Shown in pieces: positions 1 through 10,593 of a stretch of DNA of 64,000 nt. The DNA lies in NCBI GenBank assembly GCA_963678675.1, contig OY783195.1, positions 26,833,385 through 26,897,384 of the forward strand, given 5' to 3'. The DNA comes from Xiphydria camelus. Lineage: Eukaryota > Arthropoda > Insecta > Hymenoptera > Xiphydriidae. Each line of letters starts with the position of its first letter. Within the stretch, counting starts at the first letter, position 1. Made by a program: the position numbers and the translations under genes. Under the pieces are notes generated by a model. That model was not told where the DNA came from. It made no database searches and worked only from the letters and a program-made list of their open reading frames with translations.

Positions 1-501
1 AGAGAAATAATTGCTAGTGTCAAAAAAAATATGTCGTCAATCAAGAACATACCTATTATGCCCTTAAAAATGTTCAAGGATACAGATTCTTGATCGAAGG
101 ACATACCATGTGAGGCTATATTTACTCACCAGGAAAGAAATTTCAATCACTATTATCTCGTTATTTATGAACTTTCGGCCTACATCGATATAAAAATGTA
201 ATCTTCAAAAAAAGTTTTATATTATATAAGTATGAGCCAAAAGTTCATAGTTAATGAGATATTGTAGTGATTGAAGTTTCTTTTTGGGTGAATAAGTTTA
301 GCCTCACATGGTATATTCTCGATTCAAGGATATCTTCGCGTTCAGATAAGAAATTCTTCCTACGCGAAAAAAATAATTAGGTATTCAAGCCCATAAAATA
401 TTTCTCTACATGAAGAAAATCGCGGCTTGATTCTGGCATTGTATCATGCTTTATGATCGAAAAAAAAAATTTGTCGATATCACCAATTAATTCTCTCAGT
501 G
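1..501. mobile_element. MITE family B, copy B1 (cut by window edge, hosts A1)
   Basis: The window begins just inside the left end (AGAGAAATAATTGCT). The right end is CTCTCAGTG at 501, followed by TA. It resembles B3 and B4 throughout, including the AAGAATNTATTCTTGAT-like inner arms. Element A1 is inserted in it at 106-311. Confidence 0.75.
106..311. mobile_element. MITE family A, copy A1, nested in B1
   Basis: The ends CCATGTGAGGC and GCCTCACATGG are perfect inverted repeats flanked by TA on both sides. The whole element is nearly palindromic. Removing it restores the family B sequence. The TA duplication suggests a Tc1/mariner-type non-autonomous element. Confidence 0.85.
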
Positions 502-916
502 TACAATTTTGGTTATTTTCTAATTTTAACGTCAGGTTTGTACGGTTAATTGAGATCGACTAATGCGAAGGACGTTTTCCCCACTTTTCACCAAACATTT
601 TCCTCCCTTCCATCCCCCATTACGGCGTATTCCGTGCTCTTTCATTTTTAAAATCCACTCCATCCCTTAATCAACAGTCGTTTAGTCGAAATCGCCCCTG
701 GATCCGCTTTTCCTCCGTTCGCCTTTCATTTCGTCGTCCGCGCGGGGTCGCGCGTTCTTCCCTTCCACCGCCTCACACCAACCCCTATAGAACCGCCACT
801 ATCCGCGCGATTTACTCGCTCTTCCGGGTGTCCTTGCTTCTTCCGCCGTTCCTCGCCTCACCCTTCTTGTACAGAAGGGGAAAATATTTTCTTCCCCGCA
901 TTGCGTCTCTCTTCAG

Positions 917-1192
917 ACATGTCGCAATTCGGACTCACCGGCAACTCGTGGACCTACGGAACCACCGCCGGTTACACGGGATACCTTCCGGGTCCGCTGT
1001 CGTCCTGCGCGGCCCAGGCGCCCTTTCCGCCCCCTCCACCCCCACCACCGCCGCCGGTGTCGCAGACCTCCTTCGCCGGCACTGCCTCCATGGTCACGCC
1101 GACGGCGCCCGACTCGACGGCGGGCTCCACCGTCGCCCTGGCCACGACGGGGGCCACCACGCCACAGGACGCCTTCTCCGCCGTTTCTTCCC
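917..1192 (+). CDS. RUNX gene A, penultimate coding exon
   Basis: This is an internal exon of a Runt-domain transcription factor; the DNA-binding Runt domain is not in the window. A pyrimidine-rich tract ending TCTCTCTTCAG precedes it and a strong donor, GTAAGTAT, follows at 1193. It opens with two bases of a split codon, encodes 91 whole codons and ends with one base (C). The peptide starts MSQFGLTGNSWTYG, has an aromatic Tyr/Gly-rich stretch and a run of ten prolines, and then becomes Thr/Ala/Ser-rich. That is typical of the poorly conserved activation/repression region after the Runt domain. The exon is assigned to gene A because its end phase fits the acceptor at 2560 and the joined frame runs to VWRPY. 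The Met near its start is probably not an initiator. Which paralogue this is (runt, RunxA, RunxB or lozenge) cannot be decided here. Confidence 0.75.
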
Positions 1193-1295
1193 GTAAGTAT
1201 GAGCGTCGATGGCGTCTCGGCGATGAGGTGCGCATCCGCGTAAGTTACCTCGCGAATTACTCGAGTCGTCGATGTTTGAAGAAACACGTCACGAA

Positions 1296-1440
1296 CTCGT
1301 AACATTCTCATAAAGTAGACAAATACCGCATAGGACCTCATAATATTCTTATGCAAAATACATGAAAATTTATGAGGATATACCTATCACCTATAAGATT
1401 CTAGGCGGTATTTGTCCAGTTTATGAGAATCTTATGCGGT
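1296..1440. mobile_element. Inverted-repeat element V in gene A intron
   Basis: The two arms share TTCTCATAAA and GACAAATACCGC as inverted repeats; the element is about 145 bp and largely palindromic. It sits about 100 bp after the gene A donor site. Confidence 0.7.
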
Positions 1441-1464
1441 TTTTTTTAGTAGGGAAAGAAAGGG

Positions 1465-1720
1465 TAGTTTCACTGTCAGGGAATCCTGGAAAATCTGGAA
1501 ACTTCAGGGAATTTTAAATACGTCAGAGAAATCAGGGAAATGCGAGGGAATTAAATGTTTGTCAGGGAAAATTGGTAAACTCAAATTTCGAAATTCGATC
1601 GAGACGTATATATATATATACTTGTAATTAAGCATTCTCTGAAAGTCTTTTCAGGGGCCTTTTCGGGATTATCAAGCAAGTGTCAGGGAATTTTTTTCAT
1701 CAGAATTAGTGATCACCTAG
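1465..1720. repeat. Degraded copy related to element W (CAGGGAA-rich)
   Basis: It contains repeated TCAGGGAA and CTGGAAAATC blocks like those of element W at 42553-42997, but clear ends are missing. A smaller fragment of the same type lies near 7975-8070. Confidence 0.5.
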
Positions 1721-1759
1721 GAAGATGAGTCACATTCAAGTTCGCTCGACAAGAATCCA

Positions 1760-1945
1760 CACTGTAAACAAATTTGTATTAAACATAATAGAATCATATA
1801 TAAAGCTTTCATCCAATACGTTGATTATGAAAATTAATATACTCCATAATGAAATTGATGAGAACATCTTCATAAAGAAAAACACTAATTTTCTTAATTA
1901 CATGTAAATTAAAAGTACATTAAAACTACAAATTTTTTTACAGTG
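1760..1945. mobile_element. MITE family F, copy F1
   Basis: It runs from CACTGTAAA to TTTTACAGTG, with the inner arm ATTATGAAAATTAATATAC shared with F2 and F3. It lies in the gene A intron. Confidence 0.75.
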
Positions 1946-2049
1946 TAGGTCAAACGTACTCAGCCCACTCTAGTTAGCTCCAGGTGCTACATTTAAACCT
2001 CCCCGAAAAAACAAACCAGCGAACGAAATTCCACTCCGAATCCCTTCTA

Positions 2050-2451
2050 CACTCAGAGAAAAAATCTGGTTTAAAGGACCATGATTTAACCAGAAATCGT
2101 GGTCGATTTTAGCGCCAATCATAATTCCAGAGTAATTATTTTGACCTGTGAAATTCTGGTTATAGTAACGAGAGATCAGGATTCCTGCAACCAGGTCAAC
2201 TTGCAGCATGGTCAATTGATGTCCCCAATCTCTTTTTATATAGTTGATACTACCATGCGGTAATATTATTGATCTACCTTTGTGGTTAATTCAACCATGA
2301 CGCATGGCTATCATAAACTACAATCTCGTTGCTGCCATAACCATGCAACAAAAGTTATTTCGACCGCATTCGCGATCCGTCTGACCATAAATATGGTGCC
2401 AGTAACCAGGAAAAAAAAGTCAAGATTTTATTACCCACTTTTCTCTCAGTG
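2050..2451. mobile_element. MITE X, upstream of gene A last exon
   Basis: The left end is CACTCAGAGAAAAAAT and the right end TTTTCTCTCAGTG, flanked by TA on both sides. The interior arms (CTGGTTT..., ...AACCAGG) also pair. It is a 402-bp element ending 108 bp before the terminal exon acceptor. Confidence 0.75.
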
Positions 2452-2559
2452 TATATATACCGAAAACTCTCTCTACCATCCGAATATCGAAAAAAAGGAG
2501 CACGCAAGGATATCCCCCACTTCGTCCATAACCGCGTACCCAAGTCGCCGGTCCGGCAG

Positions 2560-2888
2560 TGGTTCCAGACACGACGACGCCCGGCCAGCCGGATCCCATG
2601 GACCATCTCAGCAGCCTGATGTCGGGCGCGGCGCAGAAGTACCCGGACTACGCGCCGCCCCGCTCCCTCTCGACCGACTCCAGTACCGCCGAGAGTCCCG
2701 TCCACGAGGAGAGCTTCGGCCAGAACTACGGCAACTACTTCCCCGGCGGGCTGCCCATCTTCTGCTCGCCCTTCTACAGCAATCAGTTCCAGAACACGGA
2801 GGCGACCGAGCAGCGGGTCGTCGCGGAGAGCTGCAGCGTCCGGCAGGAGGAGGTGAGGCCCGACAACAACGTGTGGAGGCCGTACTGA
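2560..2888 (+). CDS. RUNX gene A, terminal coding exon ending in VWRPY
   Basis: This is the last coding exon of a Runt-family transcription factor. The frame runs through PDPMDHLSSLMSG and YFPGGLPIFCSPFY to VWRPY and a TGA at 2886-2888. VWRPY at the extreme C terminus is the hallmark of RUNX proteins and binds the Groucho/TLE co-repressor. The chosen acceptor is CAG at 2557-2559, which supplies TG to complete a CTG codon with the C left by the previous exon. A second CAG at 2566-2568 has the same phase and would shorten the protein by three residues. The upstream intron (1193-2559) is mostly transposon sequence. Gene identity as RUNX is firm; the exact 5' border is less certain. Confidence 0.92.
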
Positions 2889-3133
2889 GGGAATCGCCGG
2901 GCCGTCACCGTTGTCGGCGATGCATCGCGGACGCGCGAGCTGTTATTTGTTCAGGAAGAGGAGGCGGGAGAAAAGAGAAACTGTGGGCATTATACCTGTA
3001 CAGGAAGAGCAATATCGTCCTCGATTCGAGAGCGATCGATCCCAAGAGAGAATCCGTGAGAAGTTTACCCCCGTTCAGAGGCAAGTTTATTTGCGAGTCG
3101 ACCGAATCGTTTTTTTTTTTTTTTTTTTCAGTA

Positions 3134-3746
3134 CACTGAAAGAAATCTCTCGGTCAATTGAATTAAAATCCTGAAGACGATGACACAAACCGTTTGGTGA
3201 AATATGGATGCTCTCCATTTGTTTGGCCAGACTGTCCTGGCTTTTAGTTAGGCTAATTAAACATTTGGTTCACAAAGAAAAAAATTTAGTTTGATCTACT
3301 GAAAATTATTTGCGGGGTCGCGAGTAATTATTTATTTTATGTCAATGAAATTTCTTAATACATCGATTCAATATCTACAGTTATTAGTATTACTAGGTAC
3401 TCTTAGCCTTCTGGTGGTAACCGCGTCTAAAATTGCTAGTTTTTTTTCATTTAAATATCTCTTCTCCTTACAATCATGTGAAATAGTACGAGTATGTGAT
3501 TGCAAGGAAGAAATATCCAATTATTATGAAAAAAGATCTAATTGATCTAAATAAATAATTACTCGCAACTGCGCAAGTAATTTTTAGTAGATCCAACTAA
3601 TTCCTTTTCTCTGTGTTGGAATAACCAAACATGTGGTTGGGATGACCAAGTATTTGGTTCAAGTGGCCATTATTTTCGTTAGAATAACTAAACGTGTTTA
3701 ACCAGATGCGTTTTGTCATTTTAACTATGAATTATTTTTCTCCGTG
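3134..3746. mobile_element. MITE family C, copy C1, host of D1
   Basis: It runs from CACTGAAAGAAAT to TTTTTCTCCGTG with TA on both sides. The interior is made of degenerate TTGGTTAGAATAACTAAAC-like units. It is interrupted by D1 and sits 246 bp past the gene A stop codon, probably in the 3'UTR. Confidence 0.85.
3271..3615. mobile_element. MITE family D, copy D1, nested in C1
   Basis: It runs from CACAAAGAAAAAAAT to CCTTTTCTCTGTG. The host reads GGTT before it and TTGG after it, so TT was duplicated; excision restores an unbroken family C sequence. The arms share GATCTACT/AGTAGATC. Confidence 0.85.
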
Positions 3747-3984
3747 TACACTCGACTCTCCGTAATTAGGTGTACAACCGAAGGAGCCGCGCGCGTGCGG
3801 CGGCCGTCGGAGATTCTCCTCGTCTCGCGCCCCGAATCGAATAGGTTCGCCCGGTTGGACGGTCCCGGGGAGATTCTAACCGCTGTAATTATTAGCGCGC
3901 GTCGCGAAAGGGAGAAAGGGGGAGAGAATGCGTCCGGCTGTGCGCGCGTGTAAGAAAGTGAGAGAGAACGACGTAGGCAAAGGA

Positions 3985-4002
3985 TGTACATAGCTGTAAA
4001 TA
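3985..4002 (+). promoter_or_regulatory. Two Pumilio-type octamers in putative gene A 3'UTR
   Basis: TGTACATA (3985-3992) and TGTAAATA (3995-4002) lie two bases apart, about 1.1 kb after the gene A stop codon. Both match UGUANAUA, the RNA motif bound by PUF/Pumilio repressors. They would be in the mRNA only if the 3'UTR extends past the transposon insertion at 3134-3746. Candidate poly(A) signals at 4330 and 4700 allow this. Confidence 0.45.
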
Positions 4003-4329
4003 GATCGGACATAGGTTATCGTCTCGCCGGAAAAATCATTGGACGGTGAGTTAACTGCGCGAAGCGGCAATTATTTCTTTAATTATGTTTCCATAGTATA
4101 TTGCGCGCGTGCGACACGCGCGCACTACTATGCATGTTGTGCTATTGACGCGGGGGAGTGTGCAATACTATATATCGTTCGGTTGTGGTTATTATAATGT
4201 GTGACGATGCGGCAGGGGTCGTTGAACCCCCTCGCGCTTGCGATTGGATAATTCGCGATACGTGTCGAAAGGATTTGCACCGGTTTCTTTTTTTAAATTT
4301 CTCTCAACCTCTTCGAAAATTCCCCGAAG

Positions 4330-4335
4330 AATAAA
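4330..4335 (+). terminator. Candidate poly(A) signal AATAAA for gene A
   Basis: AATAAA on the coding strand, about 1.44 kb past the gene A stop and 328 bp past the Pumilio-type octamers. Further AATAAA hexamers lie at 4700-4705 and 4717-4722. An earlier one near 3546 lies inside a transposon. No transcript evidence separates them. Confidence 0.3.
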
Positions 4336-4749
4336 AATAAAAATCCGCGCTCATCTCTCTCTCCGAAAGCTTCCCAAATCTTTTCTTCCAATCGCAACGC
4401 GAGAAGGGCTTCGGCTTCCCTTCGATCGAAAAAATAGGCCTCGAAGTGACGCATAATTTGAATTCTCAACGAATCCGCAGTAGCCGGTTCGTCGTACCTA
4501 ATTTCCCGGTTTCGGCGGAGTCGAAATTGTTGACGACTGACCGCGGTACATCGAAAACATTTCGTCGCGACGTCCGGGGCTCGTAGTCAGAGGTACGTAT
4601 TCGCGACGGCGTCGTGGATCATGCGCGAGGGGAGCGTTTGCGATATTATTTCCGATACATATCCACCGAGTATTGTTATCGTAGTTTTTGACCGAGTCGA
4701 ATAAAGTGTATTTGAAAATAAACAGCGAATGATACCATCGCCTTCGTAA

Positions 4750-5030
4750 TCGACGTCGTTCGCTTTCTCGTCGTAGGTCAATGCGCTTCTGTCTTCTCCG
4801 TTGCTGTCGAAAAACCATCCCATATAACATCCCCCGCAACCCTTCCGAGTCTCGACCCCGTCCTCGCGCTTCGACAGCTACAGTAAGCCGCCGAGTGTCT
4901 CGACATTCGCTCCGTCGGAAGGTAATGGGTAGGTACGTGAAATTTACACTCCCATATCCATTTACATACGTATTACAGTTTCGCGTATACGCCAGGAAGT
5001 CGGGGTGTCCCTTTGCCGTGCCACGGTAGA
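4750..5030. other. Non-coding, past the likely gene A 3' end
   Basis: Moderately GC-rich, with no gene or repeat recognised. Confidence 0.4.
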
Positions 5031-5033
5031 ATT

Positions 5034-5478
5034 ATACGGGGCATTTAGATTGAGACACGCGTGAATATTTGTAAAACAATTGATGTATTTTAGAAAAAAT
5101 ATATTTTTGATTAATGTTATTTGCTTTAGAAGGGGAAAGAGAACTGTGCTTTATCTTTCATTCAGTGGACGCTTTCAAGGCCGTTTTAAGGTCAACGTTT
5201 TTCCTTTGGATGCATAAAAATAAAGAAATGAAAAAACCTTTCGAATAAAAGTTTTCTGTTTTTACACGTGGATTAAGAATTTGTTGGACATATATAGGCT
5301 TCCATTCAGAGAAAAAACGTTGATCTTGAAATGGCTTTGAAGACGTCTACTAAACGAAAAACAAAACGTACACAGTTCTCTTCTAAAGCAAATAAATTTT
5401 ATAAGAAACACATTTTGTTTTTAATGTGTTATTTTATAGATATTCGTGTGTCTCAATTTAAATGTCTCATCTTGTATA
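5034..5478. mobile_element. Large palindromic MITE P
   Basis: The arms of about 200 bp are inverted repeats: ATTTAGATTGAGACAC pairs with GTGTCTCAATTTAAAT, and TTGCTTTAGAAG pairs with CTTCTAAAGCAA further in. TA-type ends suggest a mariner-like MITE. It almost abuts copy C2. Confidence 0.75.
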
Positions 5479-5499
5479 ACACAAGATTACGGGCCTCCG

Positions 5500-5759
5500 C
5501 ACTGAGAAAAATAACCTCGTCAATCAAACCAGAATCTTGCACACCATGGCCAAACCGTTTGATGAAATACGGATCTTTCATCTGTTGGGTTACACTGATT
5601 ATTTTCTGGTTAAAATAATGAGACATGTCGTTAGAATTACTAAACATATAGTCAGTATAACTGAATATTTGGTTCAACTTACTAGTATTTTGGTTAGAAT
5701 GACTAAACTCATTTAACCAGATGCGTTTCGTCATTTTGACCAAATTATTTTTCTCTGTA
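5500..5759. mobile_element. MITE family C, copy C2
   Basis: It runs from CACTGAGAAAAATAAC to TTATTTTTCTCTGTA. The interior has the usual GGTT/AACC repeats and TTTGATGAAATACGGATC block. The last base is altered, and no clean duplication is seen. Confidence 0.8.
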
Positions 5760-6884
5760 CAATTTCCTAGAGCAGTCAGCCATACGAACGGTGAATATTT
5801 TAATATTCAAAAATACAGAAGCCTCGGCAAGTATCGTTCTATAACAGAGCAGCGTTACGTCAAAAGATCAAGAACCATACATACATCCACACCTACGTTT
5901 ATTTCATCTCTCGCCCCCCTCCTCTCCCTCTCCTTCTCTCTCTCTCTCTCTTCATATACACAAACAACAGGGTCGAATCACGACAAAGGGTTGTTCGAGG
6001 TCGAGGGGTTGCCACCGCATCGGCATGAGTCGTAGGTAAATTCTCGAAAGATTTAATTAAACTTTCGAGGGAATCCTACGAGCATGCGGCTGTATGTATC
6101 CGTATATCTCCTTGCGAAAAAGGACAAGCTGGCGATTCTCCTCTTACTACTCGTACTGTGTCGCTTATCGCTGCGCGAGGAGAAATATGCATCTGCGAGT
6201 TTTAGTATGGGAGGGCGGAGGAAGTCGACGGGGCGGTTATTTTTATCAATCGACGAGCGATCGCACGCTGCGTTTAATCGATTCCGCGCACGATGGTTAA
6301 GGGTGGTCGGAGACGACGGTAGCGCGTTGCACGGCATAATGGAGTATCGCGCGCGGTGCGCGCATAATGGGGTATATAGAGAATGGCCGCGTAGCGAATG
6401 GCGGAATGGAGTCGCACATTCCCCCGATGCGGCCGGCCTGGGGGCTGCAAACCGGGCACGGTTCGTTGACTCGAGTCGTTGGACGTTCTGATTTAACGAC
6501 GGGTTCGCGTTGCGGGCGCGCGTCGACGGCGCGCCGTCGCTCGCTCGGCGCACTTGGCGAACGGGGTTCTTCCAGGAGTGGTACCGGAAAATCGTCGGGT
6601 TCGATGGCCACCGGGACGCGCTGGCGGAAGGGGTGAAAGGGGAAACGACGGCGTCGCGGAGTCTTTCGTTCGGTGAGTGACACAATTGTGACGTTTTTCA
6701 GGAGGGCTGGAAAGCCGCGCGAGGAGAGGTTCCGGGATATCGATACTCGGATTGGTGCGGCCATCGAGATATCATCGAGGGTAAGAGATATACGAAGTAA
6801 TAAATTTACTACGATGTGTTCGAATTTTGTATATATTATGAGGATGATTACCAGGCTCTTAACAATTATGATAGACTTTTATTA
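5760..6884. other. Non-coding, GC-rich island at 6.0-6.75 kb
   Basis: CpG-rich sequence with open frames on both strands but no splice-supported or family-like protein. A short TC run lies at about 5933-5950. Confidence 0.5.
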
Positions 6885-7077
6885 CACAGAGAGAAAAAAT
6901 TAATTAGATCTACTAAAAATTACTTGTGGGATCGCGAGTAATTGTTTATTTATATTTATATCAATTAGGTACATTTTTTGTAATGTCAATTAAATATCTC
7001 TTTCCTACAATCACGTGAAATAGCATGTGACTGCAAGGAAGAAATATTTAATTAATATGGAAAAAAGATTTAATTCG
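6885..7077. mobile_element. MITE family D, copy D2, 3' truncated
   Basis: The left end CACAGAGAGAAAAAAT is preceded by TA. The sequence follows family D through GACTGCAAGGAAGAAATA and then stops; the right arm is missing. Confidence 0.75.
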
Positions 7078-7510
7078 AATCGTCGTTTGATGCCTGATGA
7101 GACCCATTATGATGATGGTTTTACGAGGGCACTTCGTCACCGTAACGCGTAAGTGACTAGAACACCTATAGACGCGCGTGTGATTAATTATTACGCTCCT
7201 ATACGCGAACAATTGCTCTGAATAATTGGAGAACGCTATCGATTTGAAAGAGAATCTACACACTTGGTCCAAATATAACTTATAAAATTGAAATGTTCAA
7301 ATCTGGTTCAAATATAAACTACAGAATTGAAACGTTCCCATGAATATATTGAGCTCACTGATATTTCTTTCTATAAAATTTAACATGCTCATTAAAATTT
7401 CTTTTTGAAATTTGTGGTCAATGAAAAATATAAATATATATAACGAATAACCCTTGTAGATCCTTTGTCTCACATCCATATCGAGTTAAATAATTCTAAA
7501 CAATAAAAGT

Positions 7511-7905
7511 TAATTCAAATGTGGCGAAATAAATATTTCATTGGAGAAAAAATAGTAAGTAGGTATTTGTCAACTATCGCAATATTTGAATTTCTGAGAT
7601 AAGAGTTTTGAAGTAATCACTCGAGACAATTGAATGATTGCAATTATTGACAAATATTCTTTTCTCAAAACGAAATACTCATCCGAGTTGAAATTTTGGA
7701 AGCCAGTACGTTTGCGATACGGCAACGACACACCTGAGGCTGACTGTTTGGCGAATCGGGTTAGCAACACCTTCAAACAATTCGACAACGTTGAGGTCAG
7801 ACCAGCAGCACGCCAACAATGCGACCATAGCACATATTAGTGCTGTCTACAAATTTTAATTCAAATGCATTTCGCCATATTTAAATACACGTTTATTATT
7901 TATAG
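7511..7905. mobile_element. MITE family N, copy N1, with an unrelated insert
   Basis: The left arm GGCGAAATAAATATTTC pairs with the right arm around ATTTCGCCATATT. N2 at 25.6 kb is the uninterrupted form. About 190 bp (7676-7866) of non-palindromic, less AT-rich sequence separates the two parts of the right arm. Confidence 0.6.
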
Positions 7906-8091
7906 TGCAGCAATGCAATTATGTAACAGTTTCTACGATATATAGTGGGATATGCTTTGGCAATTTTTTTCTTGAAATTTTTAACCAATGAGAGATGTAA
8001 GGTTTAGGGAAAATGTTAATTATTTGAAATTGGAAAATGTGGAAAAAGCCAGGGAATTTTACATTCACTAAACGATAATGTTTAACCTTCA

Positions 8092-8338
8092 GATGCACAG
8101 GTCGGGTCCGCGAGATCCGGCAGTAAAAAGAAAGTACTATAACTCGTAATTGATGGTCGATTGATTTAAGTTTATTTCAAATTTTCCATGATAAATATGT
8201 TTAGTGCAATATAAATGAAACATGTATAACATTTAATATTACTTTCTTCGCTAAAAAACATTACATTTCATAACCAAAGTATAATTTATTATAATTTTAA
8301 TTCGGGTTTTTGGGAGATTCGACTTGTGCACAGAAGTG
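8092..8338. mobile_element. Possible piggyBac-like MITE (element Y)
   Basis: It opens with TTAACCTTCAGATGCACAGG. The far end GTGCACAGAAG pairs imperfectly with that opening. TTAA at one end and C-rich TIRs recall piggyBac-type elements, but the other TTAA is absent. Confidence 0.35.
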
Positions 8339-9136
8339 AAATTTTTCACGAGGAAACACGCTCGACTTATCAGGATGTAATATTCGCTATATTCGACTTA
8401 TTCTTACATGATCAATTTACCATTATTATTTATTACATCGTCTATACGCCGTGCTAACGAATATCACCCCATAGCCTCTACTAAATCATTGAAACTTCTC
8501 CATATACGATAATTTCCACGACAATAATTCCGTTCAAAAAGATTTAAAAAAAAATAGAAGACAGGAGCTTACACCTATTTACAAACCGACTACCAATTAC
8601 ACCCGGTTATCCTCTCCGGAGGACCGGATATATTAATCCATCCGCGTGAACCTAATCCGCCCCGCCAAACGTAACAACGAGCGCGATAGCACACACCGCT
8701 GTAGTAACACTCTCGTAAAGTCCGCCTGGCGAACGACAACCGGATCGGATTAGCTCGCTACAATTTCCACGCGGTGGCCAATCGCGTTTACGCTCGCGGC
8801 TCCATCATTAATGTAACTCTCATTATCGAGTAGACGCGCCCGTGACGGTTCGGCCGTAATCAGCCGCGTACACTCGTCCCTAGTTCGTTGCATCGTACCA
8901 AGCCTCGACGATAACGACGACAGAAAATTTTCGTACGCTCTGTGATGAGTTGCGGTGGGAGAGAAAAAATGTCCCAGAGCCCCATATACCGATAACACGT
9001 GGGATAACGCGACGAGCATAGAACGCACGTGGTGCAGGGTTTCCAATAATCCGTGATTTCATTGAGAAAGCTGATAAAAGCTCATCTCCAATGCTACTAT
9101 CTTATTATCGAGGAGAAGTGCTCGTGATAATCCAGC

Positions 9137-9700
9137 AGCAATTCGGTCTTAATATAAAAAAATATTCATATTTTTAAATGTAATTTGTAATCCTTATACC
9201 CACATGCCTTGTATCCTTGTATCCTACATGTTCAATAACAAATGAAAATTATAAGTGCGCTTCTCTCTACAAGATTATAACGTTATCGAAAAGCCAGAGA
9301 GATGCACTTATGCTTAGTAAGGAGTGCGAGTCTTACTAAACAATGACGTAGTTTCATTTTAAAATATCATCTGCCAGCTTTGATAAGGCGGAAAATGAAA
9401 AATGAGAAAAAAACAAATCGTAGCATTTACAAAGTTCGTGGTAAATTTCGAAACAAAGTCAATTTATTGTTACGATGACTGCAATTTTAGTAAAAAATTA
9501 TAGTAAGACATGTAGAAGTTGCAAGCGTTGCTGTCATTCTTACGAAAATTGTAGTTATCGCAACAATAAATTTGCCATGTCCCGAAATTGTCTGCAAACT
9601 TTGTAAATGCTACGATGAATTTTTTTCCGTGTAAATAATGTTGTCCAAATTTTCCGAATCTGCGATAAAAAAGTTAGTGCTAAAATCGAACTATTTGCAT
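9137..9700. repeat. Dispersed repeat M, copy M1 (interrupted by E1)
   Basis: The sequence from CAATTCGGTCTT to about 9410, and again from 9632 to about 9700, matches M2 and M3. It carries the hairpin ATAAGTGCGCTTCTCTCT / AGAGAGATGCACTTAT with loop TATAACGTTATCG. E1 separates the two parts. Confidence 0.7.
9412..9631. mobile_element. MITE family E, copy E1, nested in M1
   Basis: The arms ATCGTAGCATTTACAAAGTT and AACTTTGTAAATGCTACGAT are inverted repeats, with inner arms TTATTGTTACGAT/ATCGCAACAATAAA. The right end TTTTTTCCGTG is followed by TA. Confidence 0.8.
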
Positions 9701-10560
9701 TCGTTCATCTTCATATTTCGTCACGTCGCACCTTATCGCGTCCGTCACTCGCGTGACCCGACGAACACGACGACCTCATTGACGCTATATAACGTTATAA
9801 GCAACGACGACGGAACGAGGGCTGAAAAAAATCGTCCCAGAGCCCCACATACCGCGCGCGATAACGCGTGTCCTTTCTCCGAGCGCGGCACGCATAGAAC
9901 GCACGTGGCGCGTTTCTCGTAACCGACCTCGTTGACGGAGTGGCGAGGAGGGAGGAGAGTGTGGCCGGTTGGTCGCGCGAGAGACGGCGGGGGGAGGCAG
10001 CGAGGGCCGCGTCGTTACGCGCACCGGTCACTGCCACCCCCTCGCCATGGCTCGCCGCCACCGACCCCATGCAGAATCACCCTTTGTCCCGTTCAACGGG
10101 AAATTAGTTTTTGCCCGTCGATTACGGAGAAAATTCTGGCTCGGTCGCGTCGCGCGCGCGCACGATCGATCTCGGTGGATCGACCCGCGGCGCGGGATCG
10201 ACGACGGACGGAAGGGCGAATCCACTCGCGCGTTCCACGGTATCCCGTATCGGAGCGCGAAGCCGCAAGGGGATTATAGTCAGGCGGCGTCGCTCGTTCT
10301 CGCGATAAAGTTTCTCCCGGGCATTTACGGACTCTCGGATTATTCGGCCGCGTATAAGACAAGAGAGAGTGTGAGAGAGAGAGAGAGAGCTCACGCGAGA
10401 GGAGAGAAATAAGTGAGACTTGACGAAGTGCGCCCGGGGGGCCGCCAGCCCTTGATTACCAAGATCTTCATCTACATGCTAAACATCGCTCCCGCCGTTC
10501 TTGCGCCTTGAATACTCTTGTACTTACGTATGTATCTAGATCTACGGTCGGGGTACGACG

Positions 10561-10593
<33 letters not shown>

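Larger units (their letters stand above)
1193..2559 (+). other. Gene A last intron, largely built of MITEs
   Basis: A 1367-bp intron with a GTAAGT donor and CAG acceptor. It contains inverted-repeat element V, a degraded copy related to element W, element F1 and element X. X ends 108 bp before the acceptor, leaving little ancestral intron sequence. Confidence 0.7.
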
